A stretch of DNA of 64,000 nucleotides from positions 106,805 through 170,804 of the forward strand of contig NZ_JAKRRY010000006.1 of the NCBI RefSeq assembly GCF_026191675.1, read 5' to 3'. Positions within the stretch are counted from its first letter, which is position 1. Each line of letters begins with the position of its first letter. Below are positions 8,192-17,423 of this stretch, in pieces. The DNA is from Vibrio qingdaonensis (lineage in GTDB: Bacteria; Pseudomonadota; Gammaproteobacteria; Enterobacterales; Vibrionaceae). The translations under genes and the position numbers were made by a program. The notes beneath the pieces are model-generated. The model was not told the DNA's origin. It ran no database searches and saw only the letters and a program-made list of their open reading frames with translations.

Positions 8192-9556
8192 TTAGATATC
8201 GTCCTGCACCTCGATGTAGAAGACTTCTGCACTACACCTTGCAACTCGCACCTCTCCTTGAGTCGCATTTTGACGAGCATCAAAGGCGGACACTAACTGA
8301 ATCGTCGGATCAATCGATATAGTCTTATCACGTTGAGACTTATTAATCACGACCAACCCTTTACTGCCACGAGTAAAGGCAAGAATGTCATCATTCGCTT
8401 CTATCACCTCAAAACTCTCACCATGCATACGATGATAAAACTCAATCAACCGTGATAGTTTAGGATCGTTCCAGCTATTAACCCACCTTGGTTGCCCTTG
8501 TTGATTGGTGATCCCACTAGGATCCAAGTCTGAATAAATGAGCGGAACCCCACCATCTCGACCTAAAATATAGACATACGCAAGCCATTCATTTTGCTCT
8601 GTTAATACCAAATTTTGAAATACATCATTGTTGGGAATGTCATGGGTGGTTGCAAAAGTGATCGAACGTGCATTGGTAAGTGCTTGACCAAAGCAGTAAG
8701 GATCAATAAGCGAAGCCATGCTCCCATCACTTTGGAAAACCTCAAATAAGGTATTAAACAATGGAAAATCATACGCCGATAGACGAGTTGCTTTCAAATA
8801 AGGCTGCAAAAACAGTTCATACTCTTCTTTGGTTGCACCACCATCGGTAATAATTTCGCCAAAGACGTGCATTCCATCTGTTATATCATCGGTAAATACC
8901 GCCTGGATATGTTCAAGGCTGAGGTGCTTTGCCGCATCAATACGATACCCTCGAACCCCAAGACCCTTCATCGCTCGTAAATACGCTTGTTGCTGGTCTA
9001 TCACCCGCTTACTGGTTCTTAAGGTTGGCAAGCCAGGATCCTTTGGTCCTCCCGTTAGGCGGCCATTTTGAACCTCCCATCGATCTTTCCAGTTTTTAAT
9101 ACCAAATGCCTCAACAAAGTCATTTTCATCAAAAAGTGGCTCGCTAAGATCTCCGAATAACTTCTGTTGTTCAAAATACTGATGATGAGAGCGATAGCGT
9201 GCTAAATCTTCGGAACTCGGATACTGCAGGTCTAATCTAGCGCCGGATTCATTGGCCATATGATTAAAAACCACATCGATATATACCCATAAATCAAGTG
9301 CATTAAGGGTTACCATCATTGCCTTAAAGTCTTCAGTATTACCCAGTTTATTATCAATCACTCGATAGTCTTGCGGTTGATAAAGCTGCCACCATTGAAC
9401 AGACGTAGATTGTCTAAATGATTTCATCGGAGGCGAAACCAGTATCGTCTTATAGCCCGCAGCTTTAATCTCTTGTGCTCTTTCTGTTACCAATGCATAT
9501 GGCCAATCAAAGGCATGCAAAATGACATTACTCTGGCTCAGTGCCGAATGTGACAT
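8192..9556 (-). CDS. Alpha-amylase family glycoside hydrolase (GH13), cytoplasmic
   Basis: A 454-residue GH13 enzyme with all four conserved regions: VVFNH (region I), GYRIDAAKH with the nucleophile Asp (region II), FGEII with the acid/base Glu (region III) and FATTHD (region IV). A short C-terminal beta domain follows. The ATG at 9556 has AGGAG five bases upstream; the open frame extends 22 codons further without such a site. The chosen start gives no signal peptide, so it probably hydrolyses maltodextrins or glycogen-derived glucans in the cytoplasm. No maltose genes adjoin it, so substrate and regulation are open. Confidence 0.85.
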   Translation of the reverse strand: MSHSALSQSNVILHAFDWPYALVTERAQEIKAAGYKTILVSPPMKSFRQSTSVQWWQLYQPQDYRVIDNKLGNTEDFKAMMVTLNALDLWVYIDVVFNHMANESGARLDLQYPSSEDLARYRSHHQYFEQQKLFGDLSEPLFDENDFVEAFGIKNWKDRWEVQNGRLTGGPKDPGLPTLRTSKRVIDQQQAYLRAMKGLGVRGYRIDAAKHLSLEHIQAVFTDDITDGMHVFGEIITDGGATKEEYELFLQPYLKATRLSAYDFPLFNTLFEVFQSDGSMASLIDPYCFGQALTNARSITFATTHDIPNNDVFQNLVLTEQNEWLAYVYILGRDGGVPLIYSDLDPSGITNQQGQPRWVNSWNDPKLSRLIEFYHRMHGESFEVIEANDDILAFTRGSKGLVVINKSQRDKTISIDPTIQLVSAFDARQNATQGEVRVARCSAEVFYIEVQDDI

Positions 9557-9746
9557 GTTGACTCCTGTCAATAATGCGTGTGTTACTCTGTTTGCCATTA
9601 TATCGAAACTCATCACCGCCAAATCCTCCTCTACTCGGTTTCTGTTGTATGAGGAGCTAGGCGTAGCGACTATTAGGTACTAAATAACTAACTCGTTGTA
9701 GATAACTAACGGCGTCTATCACCACTACCATCTAAATGTTGGACAT

Positions 9747-9773
9747 AAAAAAACGCGCCGTTGAGGGCGCGTT
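9747..9773 (-). terminator. Rho-independent terminator after yibL
   Basis: Read on the minus strand, AACGCGCC / GGCGCGTT pair and are followed by a T run (the A run at 9747-9753). Confidence 0.85.
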
Positions 9774-9802
9774 AATATCTCTACTCGTCTATTGGAAAAG
9801 AG

Positions 9803-10159
9803 TTAAAACTTCTTAGGTGCAAAGCCTGTCATCACATCTAGGCGTAGCTCTTTACCAATCTTCGTCATTGGATGAACAACCACTAAGCCTTTCACGCTCT
9901 TTTTCAATTTGCCTAAATCCGCTTGTTCTGCTTTCGTGATTTCACGGTAGAACGGCATGTCCAGCAAGCTCTTACGCTCTTTGTTCATGTCATAGCTTTC
10001 TTTATGCTGAAGCTGAGCCAGTTTCTTTGTCAGCTTATCAATTTCATCCGTAAATTTAGAGATCATCTCGCTGTCACTACGAGATTGAGCACTGTTTAGC
10101 TTATGACGACAAGCATCAAGACGGTTTTTAAGTGTTTGGATTTCTTTTTTCATGCTCAT
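9803..10159 (-). CDS. yibL: YibL family ribosome-associated protein (DUF2810)
   Basis: A 118-residue protein. The N-terminal half is a charged coiled coil ([17 protein letters not shown] onward). The C-terminal half carries the family signature [20 protein letters not shown] and [15 protein letters not shown], closely like E. coli YibL. The E. coli protein co-sediments with ribosomes; its job there is unknown. An ATG six bases downstream is a possible alternative start. It is a single-gene unit with its own terminator. Confidence 0.88.
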   Translation of the reverse strand: MSMKKEIQTLKNRLDACRHKLNSAQSRSDSEMISKFTDEIDKLTKKLAQLQHKESYDMNKERKSLLDMPFYREITKAEQADLGKLKKSVKGLVVVHPMTKIGKELRLDVMTGFAPKKF

Positions 10160-10236
10160 TGTAATCTGAACCTAGTATACGAATGAATAAAACGGACGCG
10201 GAGTGTATCACAGACTCCCCACGCATGCTGTTAAGT

Positions 10237-10515
10237 TTAAGTACGGTATAGAACCTTTACGATGTGCCAGCCAAACTTTGTTTTCACTAGGTGAGGCGTT
10301 AACACTTCTCCGGTAAAGCAGATTTTGTCAAATTGTGGAACCATTTGACCTTTTCTAAATTCACCGAGGTCTCCTCCTTTTTTGCCAGAAGGACACGTAG
10401 AATACTTCTTAGCAAGAGCCTGAAATTTAGCACCTTTTTTCAACTGACCCATAATGTCGTCTGCTTTGTCTTTATGCTTAACAAGGATGTGAAGTGCGTG
10501 TGCGGTTCTTGCCAT
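10237..10515 (-). CDS. ppiC: Parvulin-type peptidyl-prolyl cis-trans isomerase C
   Basis: A 92-residue single-domain parvulin, the same size as E. coli PpiC. The family pattern is complete: [35 protein letters not shown] and [18 protein letters not shown]. There is no signal peptide, so it acts in the cytoplasm on proline-containing peptide bonds. It stands alone, divergent from cheV. Confidence 0.92.
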   Translation of the reverse strand: MARTAHALHILVKHKDKADDIMGQLKKGAKFQALAKKYSTCPSGKKGGDLGEFRKGQMVPQFDKICFTGEVLTPHLVKTKFGWHIVKVLYRT

Positions 10516-10703
10516 AACGTGTCTACCCTAATACAAAATGAAGAGATGCTACTAATAGCGCAAAGTGTAAATCAAAATGAGAGCGAAATCACGTTTACAA
10601 TCCAAGCCACTTCAACTTTATTCTGATCTGCCGCAGATAAGTTAGGGAAAACTAAAACTATTCTATAGAATTAGACTGTCACCAACCTAGAGTATGAATA
10701 CCA

Positions 10704-11621
10704 ATGTCGACAAAAATAAGTAAAGCCAATCAAGCACAAGGTATGCTGCTGTTTACGCTGAATATGCAGAAACAGCGCTTTGCCATCGGCACACTTAAAG
10801 TGCGAGAAATCGTGCCATTTTTGCCTACAACACAAATCCCTTACTCTCATCGTCATGTGGTTGGCACAGTAAGCATCCGTGGCTTAACCGTTCCCGTCAT
10901 CGATATGGCAGCGGCCATTGGCTTTAGACCGATTACTCCCGAAGAGTATTCGACGACGTATCTTGTTGTGACCGACTGTCTGCGCACCGTGGTCGCCTTT
11001 ATGGTGAGAGAAATCGATAAAATCATAGAGTGTAATTGGAAGGAAATAGAGCCAGCGCCAGAAAGTTCTGGAAAGAATATTTTCGTTACCGGAGTCACTA
11101 AGTTTAATGACGACATCGTCCAGCTACTCGATGTAGAGTTACTATTGTCGAAAATTTACCCACAATACGCTGATACTAAAATCCCGATGCTCACAGATGT
11201 GCAACGAGAGCGAATGAAGGCCTTGAACGTATTACTTGTGGATGATTCATCTATCGCAAGAAAACAGCTTGGCGATGCGCTGAACCAAATTAATATCCCC
11301 TTTGAGATCTGCAAAGATGGCAACAGCGCGTTGGCTTTTATGCGTGAAAAAGCGCACTCCCCTCAAGCAATCGACATCCTTGTCAGTGATATTGAAATGC
11401 CAGGACTCGACGGTTATGAGCTCGTTTTTGAAGTGCAAAATGACACATCATTGAACCGCGCCTATCGAATCCTACACACCTCTTTATCTAGCGAGATGTG
11501 TACCGATCGCGCAAGGCAGGTGGGCGCACACGAAGCGTTAGTAAAGTTCAATGCAGGAGAGCTCATTGAGGCTATGTTACGAGGCGCCGAAACCTTTGTG
11601 GAATCCAAAGCGGCCTCATAA
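10704..11621 (+). CDS. cheV: Chemotaxis coupling protein CheV
   Basis: A 305-residue protein with a CheW-like domain (about 14-155) fused to a response-regulator receiver (about 175-300). The receiver has the acid pair VDDS at Asp180/Asp181, the phospho-acceptor Asp229 in LVSDIEMPGLDG, and a conserved Thr/Ser (LHTSLSS). CheV couples chemoreceptors to CheA and adapts the array when phosphorylated. The ribosome site upstream of the ATG is weak. It ends 38 bases from the convergent hutZ; no other chemotaxis gene is close except the receptor at 39.3 kb. Confidence 0.92.
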   Translation: MSTKISKANQAQGMLLFTLNMQKQRFAIGTLKVREIVPFLPTTQIPYSHRHVVGTVSIRGLTVPVIDMAAAIGFRPITPEEYSTTYLVVTDCLRTVVAFMVREIDKIIECNWKEIEPAPESSGKNIFVTGVTKFNDDIVQLLDVELLLSKIYPQYADTKIPMLTDVQRERMKALNVLLVDDSSIARKQLGDALNQINIPFEICKDGNSALAFMREKAHSPQAIDILVSDIEMPGLDGYELVFEVQNDTSLNRAYRILHTSLSSEMCTDRARQVGAHEALVKFNAGELIEAMLRGAETFVESKAAS

Positions 11622-11659
11622 CAGATTCTGCATCGATCATTGTATTTACTATAAAACCA

Positions 11660-12202
11660 TTACTCTACGGTATCGCTGTTTTCTATGCGGCGATGCCCCT
11701 CTTGTAAGTGGACAAAGTCGACTAAGTCTTCTCCAGAAACCTGATACGCCTGACCAAACCCCTTAACAAATAACCCTTGTTCCGCTTTTAAGTTGAATAA
11801 TACAAAATCTTGCAGTTGGCTTAAGCCATCAATAATCTCTCCGAAACGGGCTTGCATCTGAGCGACCACTGCATGCCATTGCTGTGTGTCCCTTTCAACT
11901 ACGGTTGCAATTGCATCAAACGTCAATCGCTTGCGAGCAAACAACTGCTTACTTTCGGATTCATCCTCAATCATCATCAAGGATACGTTTGGGTTCACTT
12001 GTAAATTACGGGCATGACGGGCGATTTGTGAAATCAGCACAAAGTAGCCATCTTGATTTTGGACAAATGGTGCATAGCTAACATTCGGGCAACCTTCCCC
12101 ATCGACGGTAGCAAGTTGAATCGTTTTACGCGCTTGGCGAAACTCTTTGATTTCAGGACCTAATCGTCCCTGTAGTCGCTCTTGCTTAACTTGCTGATCC
12201 AT
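11660..12202 (-). CDS. hutZ: Heme utilization protein HutZ
   Basis: A 180-residue split-barrel protein of the pyridoxamine-phosphate-oxidase-like heme oxygenase family. Signatures are FRQARKTIQLATVDGEGCPN, ARHARNL and the C-terminal HLQEGHR. His170 falls exactly at the residue known as the heme ligand in V. cholerae HutZ. HutZ breaks down heme to release iron in the cytoplasm. AAGGA precedes the ATG. It is the third gene of hutW-hutX-hutZ, reading away from the tonB operon. Confidence 0.94.
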   Translation of the reverse strand: MDQQVKQERLQGRLGPEIKEFRQARKTIQLATVDGEGCPNVSYAPFVQNQDGYFVLISQIARHARNLQVNPNVSLMMIEDESESKQLFARKRLTFDAIATVVERDTQQWHAVVAQMQARFGEIIDGLSQLQDFVLFNLKAEQGLFVKGFGQAYQVSGEDLVDFVHLQEGHRRIENSDTVE

Positions 12203-12277
12203 TTTCTGTTCCTTTTCTGACTGTACTTTGATTATTTTTATCGTGTTATAAAGTGGTTTTTTCGCTGCCGTATCGTA

Positions 12278-12778
12278 CTATTGGCGTAATTTACTTTGCA
12301 TCGTTTTAAAACGAGTCACCTGCTCGGGCAACAGTTGCCGCTTGTCGTCACGCCCAAGATAAATCTTAAACACGTTATGACCAAGTGCATCAAAAAAGCC
12401 AAAGTAGTGGCTTTCATTGCCCATAAAAGGCTTACTCACTAACGCAACATGAGTAATCAGATCTAACTTGAGGTGTCCATGTAACTCGCCGTCTTTACCC
12501 ATAAGATTATAATAGCCTCGTGCCATTTTACCCTTTGGAAACGGGGCTTTAACCTCAAAGATAGACCCGAACGAGTGAACAATCGTTGTCACAGGTCCCC
12601 ACGTGGTGATGGATTCCAAGACTTCTTGGGCAATACTCCCTCCCGCGACAGCAACCATTTCACTAGGTAATGCGCACACCACTTCACACTCACTTACCGC
12701 GAGTTTATCTGCAATCGCAGCGGGTAGTAATTTAGGTTCGTCCGCCAGAATCGCTGCAACTTTTTGCTTTAACGTCAT
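12278..12778 (-). CDS. hutX: Heme utilization cytoplasmic carrier HutX
   Basis: A 166-residue protein of the HutX/ChuX family. The N-terminus has a small helical region (LADEPKLLPAAIADKLAVSE), then the beta domain with VLESITTWGPVTTIVHSFGSIFEVK split by turns and FMGNESHYFGFFD. In V. cholerae HutX binds heme and hands it to HutZ. AGGAA precedes the ATG. Gene order with hutZ and hutW supports the call. Confidence 0.93.
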   Translation of the reverse strand: MTLKQKVAAILADEPKLLPAAIADKLAVSECEVVCALPSEMVAVAGGSIAQEVLESITTWGPVTTIVHSFGSIFEVKAPFPKGKMARGYYNLMGKDGELHGHLKLDLITHVALVSKPFMGNESHYFGFFDALGHNVFKIYLGRDDKRQLLPEQVTRFKTMQSKLRQ

Positions 12779-12824
12779 TTGTTGTTCCTATTTAATCTGA
12801 TGATTCATCATCGTATTTCGTCAA

Positions 12825-14228
12825 TTAGGCGACGAAATGCAACTTTTTATTACCATGAGACAGCGGTGATGAAACGGAAAGCTGCCCATGACTCAACGTC
12901 GACAAGGCCGATATCGCCCCTTGAGCTAAGGTTACCGCCCAAAAGCTGCCTGCTAGCGTCAATAACAAGTAGTCCCCTTTGAGTTCAACTAAACCATGTT
13001 GCTCCCACACTTGAAACAGAGGTGTAAGCAGCTCAAAAGTATCGTACCCTTGAGTCATGGCTAATACGCTTCGACGTACTACGCCGCTATCAAACCCAGC
13101 TTTCAAACTCGCAAATACTGGCTCTAGTGAATGGTGTTTGCTCATCATCGCAATAGTCGTGTCGCCTGAGCGCATCGCAGACATATACGACTCTAATGAT
13201 CGATGGTTCATCATTCCATAGCCACCTATATTGCCGCCAGCCCCGCACCCTATTGGCAACACTTCCGCATAGGTCTTTGCAACACTGTTGTATTGGCTAC
13301 GTTCTCTGTTGTCTCGTGCCCAATGATTAACGCTGAGTTGCTTAATAAAGTGTTCATTCATGAATCCGACACCGTATTCGTACATAGAAGCTTTCTGCGC
13401 AGAATTGGCTGGTGGCTCTATACGTCCTTTCTCTACCATATTAAGCATTGGCGCATTACCACCAACAACAAGCTGATAAAGGTCAACGCCATGCGCACCT
13501 GAATCCTTGAAGTCGGCAAGATCTTGAGCAAAGACTTCGAGTGTTTGATATGGGAGTCCATAGAGCAGGTCGATGATAATGGGGGCTTCGTCCAATGAAC
13601 TTAAGTGAGAAACCCGTTCAAGCACAACCTCACGATCGTCAAGTCTTTTGGCACTGCGTCTTACTTTAGTATTAAAACTCTGCACACCAAAGGAAAAGCG
13701 ATTAAACCCGCCTTCCAATGCTTTATCGAACATTTCATCGCTAAATCGGTTAGTTCTTCCTTCTAGCGTCATTTCACAATCCGTCGCTAAGGGAAACGAG
13801 TGACGAATTGCTTTGCCCAATCTTTGTATCTGATCAGGGGACAAATCCGTTGGCGTTCCACCACCAATATAAACGGCATGAAACAAACCGGTTTGAGTCC
13901 AAGCAAGTCGAGATTTCAACTCAATTTCTTTCAGTAGTGCTTCAAAATAATCATCGACTAGCTGCCGACTGGCCGCGTTTTGAAAAAAGTTACAAAACGT
14001 ACAACGTACCCGGCAAAAAGGGATATGAATGTAAAGGCAGCGCTTATTCGAACGCTTAGAAGACACAGAAGTCAGTGATTGAAATAGAGACTCATAACGC
14101 TCTGACTTTATCGGTGCACTCATGCCACCAGCATGAGGCGACGTCTTCTGAGTAAACGCGAAGCGCAACGGGTCGGGCGAAGAAACACCGAAGTGTGTTG
14201 CGTTAAGGTGAGTTAAGTCGATTTGCAT
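12825..14228 (-). CDS. hutW: Heme anaerobic degradation radical SAM protein HutW
   Basis: A 467-residue radical SAM enzyme of the HemN-like group. The cluster motif FCRVRCTFC supplies Cys72, Cys76 and Cys79 for the 4Fe-4S cluster; YIGGGTPT and the HemN-type body follow. HutW and ChuW open the heme ring by radical methyl transfer under anaerobic conditions. It leads the hutWXZ unit, divergent from tonB, with the Fur-like array in the shared promoter. Confidence 0.93.
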   Translation of the reverse strand: MQIDLTHLNATHFGVSSPDPLRFAFTQKTSPHAGGMSAPIKSERYESLFQSLTSVSSKRSNKRCLYIHIPFCRVRCTFCNFFQNAASRQLVDDYFEALLKEIELKSRLAWTQTGLFHAVYIGGGTPTDLSPDQIQRLGKAIRHSFPLATDCEMTLEGRTNRFSDEMFDKALEGGFNRFSFGVQSFNTKVRRSAKRLDDREVVLERVSHLSSLDEAPIIIDLLYGLPYQTLEVFAQDLADFKDSGAHGVDLYQLVVGGNAPMLNMVEKGRIEPPANSAQKASMYEYGVGFMNEHFIKQLSVNHWARDNRERSQYNSVAKTYAEVLPIGCGAGGNIGGYGMMNHRSLESYMSAMRSGDTTIAMMSKHHSLEPVFASLKAGFDSGVVRRSVLAMTQGYDTFELLTPLFQVWEQHGLVELKGDYLLLTLAGSFWAVTLAQGAISALSTLSHGQLSVSSPLSHGNKKLHFVA

Positions 14229-14297
14229 ATCTATTCTCTGTTACCACTCACCCCCGTAATTAGGGGTCTTAGAAGATATTCACGATCATAAATTGGT

Positions 14298-14330
14298 GAT
14301 AATGATAATGCAATTGATAATTGATCTTAT
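14298..14330. promoter_or_regulatory. Fur-type hexamer array in the hutW / tonB divergent promoter
   Basis: GATAAT occurs at 14298-14303, 14304-14309 and 14316-14321, in register with a degenerate copy between. This is the repeated-hexamer form of a Fur box. Iron repression of both arms of the hut locus is known in Vibrio and is inferred here. Confidence 0.7.
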
Positions 14331-14435
14331 TTTCATTGTGATACATAATCACCTTCTCTCGTTGATAACAATAGTGAGTAACGAGCGAAGGCGCTCGGTA
14401 GTCAATCGAGAATTACAGTGAATAGAGGTTGGGTT

Positions 14436-15269
14436 ATGAACATCAAAAGGTATGTCGTTGCAGGAAGTTTATCTGTGGCATTCCATCTTGGTTTTATGCT
14501 TGTCGACGATACACAACAAGTCTTTGCAATGCCGTCAGGTAGCCACTCTACATTGGTATCACTCAATTTTATCGCTCAATCTTCGGCTACAGCGGCATCA
14601 CCGACACCTCCAAGTGATACAGACGTTCCACCGGACACGGCAGAAAAAGCACCTGTACCACCTCATTCCTCTGAGACCACTTCTGCTAAGACTAACTCTA
14701 CTGACAATAAGCCCGTAGAACGTCGCTCTATTCAGAAAGCCGTAACGAAAGCGAGTCGTTCATCGGTGACAAAAAACAAAAAGCAACCTGTAAAACGGGA
14801 AAAGGCTGTTAACAAGGCGCCGAAAAGCACATCGACGATCCAAAAGACATCACCGAAGGAGCAATCAAATCCTGTTCCTAAAAAAAGTGAACTTAAAGAA
14901 GAAATTACAGAAACAAAAACATCGGGGAACGATTCCGCGCCCACTTCGGCGCAACCAGCCGTCGTTAATCAAGGGGTAAGTAATGAACCCGTGCTAAGAA
15001 ACACCCCTTCTTTCACTACGACACCTGTGCAACCTCGATATCCGAGAATTGCCAGAAAGCGCGGCATTGAAGGCACTGCAACCTATGAAATCTGGCTTGA
15101 TGAATCCGGAAACCAGACAAAACAAGTGCTTGTCTCTTCATCTGGCGCCACAATTTTGGATAAGACCGCACTTGACGCTATTAAACAATGGCAATTTTCC
15201 GCCTATACCGTTAAAGGGGTTGCGGTCGCCCATCGTATTCAAATTCCTGTTCGTTTTAAATTGGATTAA
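14436..15269 (+). CDS. tonB: TonB energy transducer (TonB1 type)
   Basis: A 277-residue protein with one N-terminal membrane segment (about 7-28), a long Pro/Lys/Ser/Thr-rich periplasmic spacer (about 55-185), and a C-terminal TonB domain (about 195-277) with QPRYPRIARKRGIEG and a closing IPVRFKLD. I chose the ATG at 14436, with AGAGG upstream, over a GTG at 14418. It transmits proton-motive force to outer-membrane receptors. It opens the operon tonB-exbB-exbD-hutBCD and may serve the receptor at 46.8 kb as well. Confidence 0.92.
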   Translation: MNIKRYVVAGSLSVAFHLGFMLVDDTQQVFAMPSGSHSTLVSLNFIAQSSATAASPTPPSDTDVPPDTAEKAPVPPHSSETTSAKTNSTDNKPVERRSIQKAVTKASRSSVTKNKKQPVKREKAVNKAPKSTSTIQKTSPKEQSNPVPKKSELKEEITETKTSGNDSAPTSAQPAVVNQGVSNEPVLRNTPSFTTTPVQPRYPRIARKRGIEGTATYEIWLDESGNQTKQVLVSSSGATILDKTALDAIKQWQFSAYTVKGVAVAHRIQIPVRFKLD

Positions 15270-15271
15270 TC

Positions 15272-15967
15272 ATGGAACCACTACACTATCTACAACAGCA
15301 ACTTGGGCTAATGACTTGGCCATTACTTATTTGCTCTGCGTTAACTGCGATGATCATCATCGAACGACTCTTCCAAATCGTCATCAGCACTGGCGTTGGG
15401 ATGACAGCTATTCGTCAAAATTTGAATCAAATCTCACCTATTAACGCTAAAGATATAGAACAACTTGCTACCGTCTTATCTGACAAACGACCGCTACTAT
15501 ACCGCGGTGTCGCCATGCTATTGGCCCATCACTCATTTGCCAAGTCACTGCGTGAAGACGCCGCCAGTATTTGGCTACAAGATAAACGGCATCAACTTCA
15601 CTCAGGGCTAAAACTGTTATCGCTAATCGGTGTTATCAGCCCATTGATTGGCTTACTAGGAACGGTACTTGGGCTGATAGAGATGTTTAAAGGTATTGCG
15701 GCGGCTTCCGGCAATGTCACACCAAACGATCTCGCACAAGGTCTTGGCCTTGCTATGCGAACAACCGCTGCTGGTCTTATGATCGCTCTACCCGCCATCG
15801 CTGGCGCACAACTTATTGGTTTATGGGCAGAAAGAATCGTCACGAAATTGGAGCACACCCTTAACTTTGTCAACCTGTGGCTTGAGGGTATTGAAATGCC
15901 GCATTCCGACAAAGATCCAGTACAGACCCGCAACCTCGATAAATTATCAGTCACGGATGCATCATGA
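15272..15967 (+). CDS. exbB: TonB-system proton channel subunit ExbB
   Basis: A 231-residue MotA/TolQ/ExbB protein with three membrane segments: one near residues 15-35 and two in the C-terminal half. The pore motif region reads GLLGTVLGLIEMFKGI, followed by AMRTTAAGLMIALPA. It starts two bases after tonB and overlaps exbD by four bases (ATGA). It is the stator pentamer that powers TonB. Confidence 0.94.
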   Translation: MEPLHYLQQQLGLMTWPLLICSALTAMIIIERLFQIVISTGVGMTAIRQNLNQISPINAKDIEQLATVLSDKRPLLYRGVAMLLAHHSFAKSLREDAASIWLQDKRHQLHSGLKLLSLIGVISPLIGLLGTVLGLIEMFKGIAAASGNVTPNDLAQGLGLAMRTTAAGLMIALPAIAGAQLIGLWAERIVTKLEHTLNFVNLWLEGIEMPHSDKDPVQTRNLDKLSVTDAS

Positions 15968-16380
15968 TCAAAGTCAGTGATACTTCATCCAGCACGCCCA
16001 TTTACCCGGACCTTACGCCGTTATTGGACATCATCTTTATTGTCATGGTGTTTTTGATGCTTACCGCCTCAGTTCGTTTGGAGTCATTAAACGTTGAACT
16101 ACCGGCAACGGATTCCAATGCCGTATCAGAAGTAGCTAACCAATCCCTTACCGTCAATATCCTAGCCGATTCCCCATATTGGGCTTTAAATACCAAACAA
16201 TATATCGACTGGGACAACTTTAAAATTGCGTTACTGGAAGAGTCTAAATCCTCTGCCCAACCGATCATCATTGCAGCCGACAAAACGGCTGATGTTCAAC
16301 ATTTAGTCAAGCTGCTCGCCTTTATGCAAGATAACGGTATTCCGGCAACGCAGCTCCTAACGGAAGACTCAACCAAATAA
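15964..16380 (+). CDS. exbD: TonB-system subunit ExbD
   Basis: A 138-residue protein with a short cytoplasmic start, one membrane segment (about 17-38) and a periplasmic domain. PDLTPLLDIIFIVMVFLMLT contains the essential membrane aspartate of ExbD/TolR proteins. It forms the channel with ExbB. It overlaps exbB and is followed by hutB after 17 bases. Confidence 0.94.
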   Translation: MIKVSDTSSSTPIYPDLTPLLDIIFIVMVFLMLTASVRLESLNVELPATDSNAVSEVANQSLTVNILADSPYWALNTKQYIDWDNFKIALLEESKSSAQPIIIAADKTADVQHLVKLLAFMQDNGIPATQLLTEDSTK

Positions 16381-16397
16381 CTAGGAATGTACATATT

Positions 16398-17291
16398 ATG
16401 TTTCAACCATTACGTAAAACGCTAATCGTCAGTACCATCACATCCATGATGGCTTTTAGTGTCTTTGCTCAGTCCACTCAAGTAGAAGCGACGGTATTAC
16501 CTGAAGAGACACAGAACATCATCAGTGCAGGGGCATCGGTTACCGAGTTGCTACTTGCCCTTAACGCTCAACACCAATTGGTCGCAGTTGATGTAACAAG
16601 TGTATTACCCCCATCTCTTGTATTACCTAAAGTGGGCTATCATCGTGCACTGTCGGCAGAAGGTTTACTCGCGATGCACCCTGATCTCATCATTGGCACT
16701 GATGAAATGGGTCCGAAACCGGCCCTGGATCAGATAAAACAAGCGGGTGTTAACGTTGAGGTTGTTGATACATCTGCTAGCATCACTGGGCTTAAAAAAA
16801 GAATCGACCAAATAGCGTCGTTAACTCATACCCAAGATAACGTTGCCGCATTGAATAATAAAATTGATGCCCAACTCCATGCCCTCACCGCTAACCAACC
16901 GTCAACATCAGACGAAAAGAAAAAGATTCTGTTCTTACTTATCCATGAGGGTAGACCTGCGAATGTGGCTGGCAGTGGTACCACGCCCGATGCCATTATC
17001 TCGCTTGCTGGGGGCATTAATCCTGCTGCTAAACAACTCAATGCTTATAAGCCATTATCAAATGAAGCCATCATTGAAATGCAGCCAGACATCATTTTGG
17101 TCAGTGACCGCAGCTATCGTCAATTAGGCGGCCCCGATGCCTTACTAAAAGCTCTGCCGATGCTCGCGGCTACGCCTGCTGGACAAAATCAACAGTTTGT
17201 CACTATTGATGGTCACGCGCTGGTCGGCGGGCTAGGTTTAAAAAGTCTCTCAGAAGCACAAAGATTGAACGAGAAGATTTATCCAAAATAA
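16398..17291 (+). CDS. hutB: Periplasmic heme-binding protein HutB
   Basis: A 297-residue cluster A-II / PBP2_TroA-like binding protein with a signal peptide ending near MAFSVFAQS. Signatures are IISAGASVTELLLAL, VGYHRALSAEGLLAMHPDLI and the hinge region; the KVGYHRALSAEG segment holds Tyr and His residues typical of heme binding. AGGAA stands upstream of the ATG. It delivers heme to HutCD. A 132-base gap with an inverted repeat separates it from hutC. Confidence 0.92.
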   Translation: MFQPLRKTLIVSTITSMMAFSVFAQSTQVEATVLPEETQNIISAGASVTELLLALNAQHQLVAVDVTSVLPPSLVLPKVGYHRALSAEGLLAMHPDLIIGTDEMGPKPALDQIKQAGVNVEVVDTSASITGLKKRIDQIASLTHTQDNVAALNNKIDAQLHALTANQPSTSDEKKKILFLLIHEGRPANVAGSGTTPDAIISLAGGINPAAKQLNAYKPLSNEAIIEMQPDIILVSDRSYRQLGGPDALLKALPMLAATPAGQNQQFVTIDGHALVGGLGLKSLSEAQRLNEKIYPK

Positions 17292-17299
17292 CCGCATAT

Positions 17300-17339
17300 C
17301 AGCCAATGAGGCGCATCAAATATTACGCGTCATTGGCTG
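17300..17339 (+). repeat. Inverted repeat between hutB and hutC
   Basis: CAGCCAATGA (17300-17309) and TCATTGGCTG (17330-17339) are perfect complements with 20 bases between. There is no T run, so it may be an mRNA-stabilising or attenuating hairpin inside the operon. Confidence 0.5.
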
Positions 17340-17423
17340 TCGCCGATTCATTCTCATTCCTTTCTTTTAACTGCTCTGCATTAAATTGGATGCACCTTAA
17401 CTTTTAGCGACTCTTGTAAACTT

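Noticed and set aside
15598..15954. 118-codon minus-strand frame inside exbB
   Set aside because: It is an antisense shadow of a well-supported membrane protein gene.
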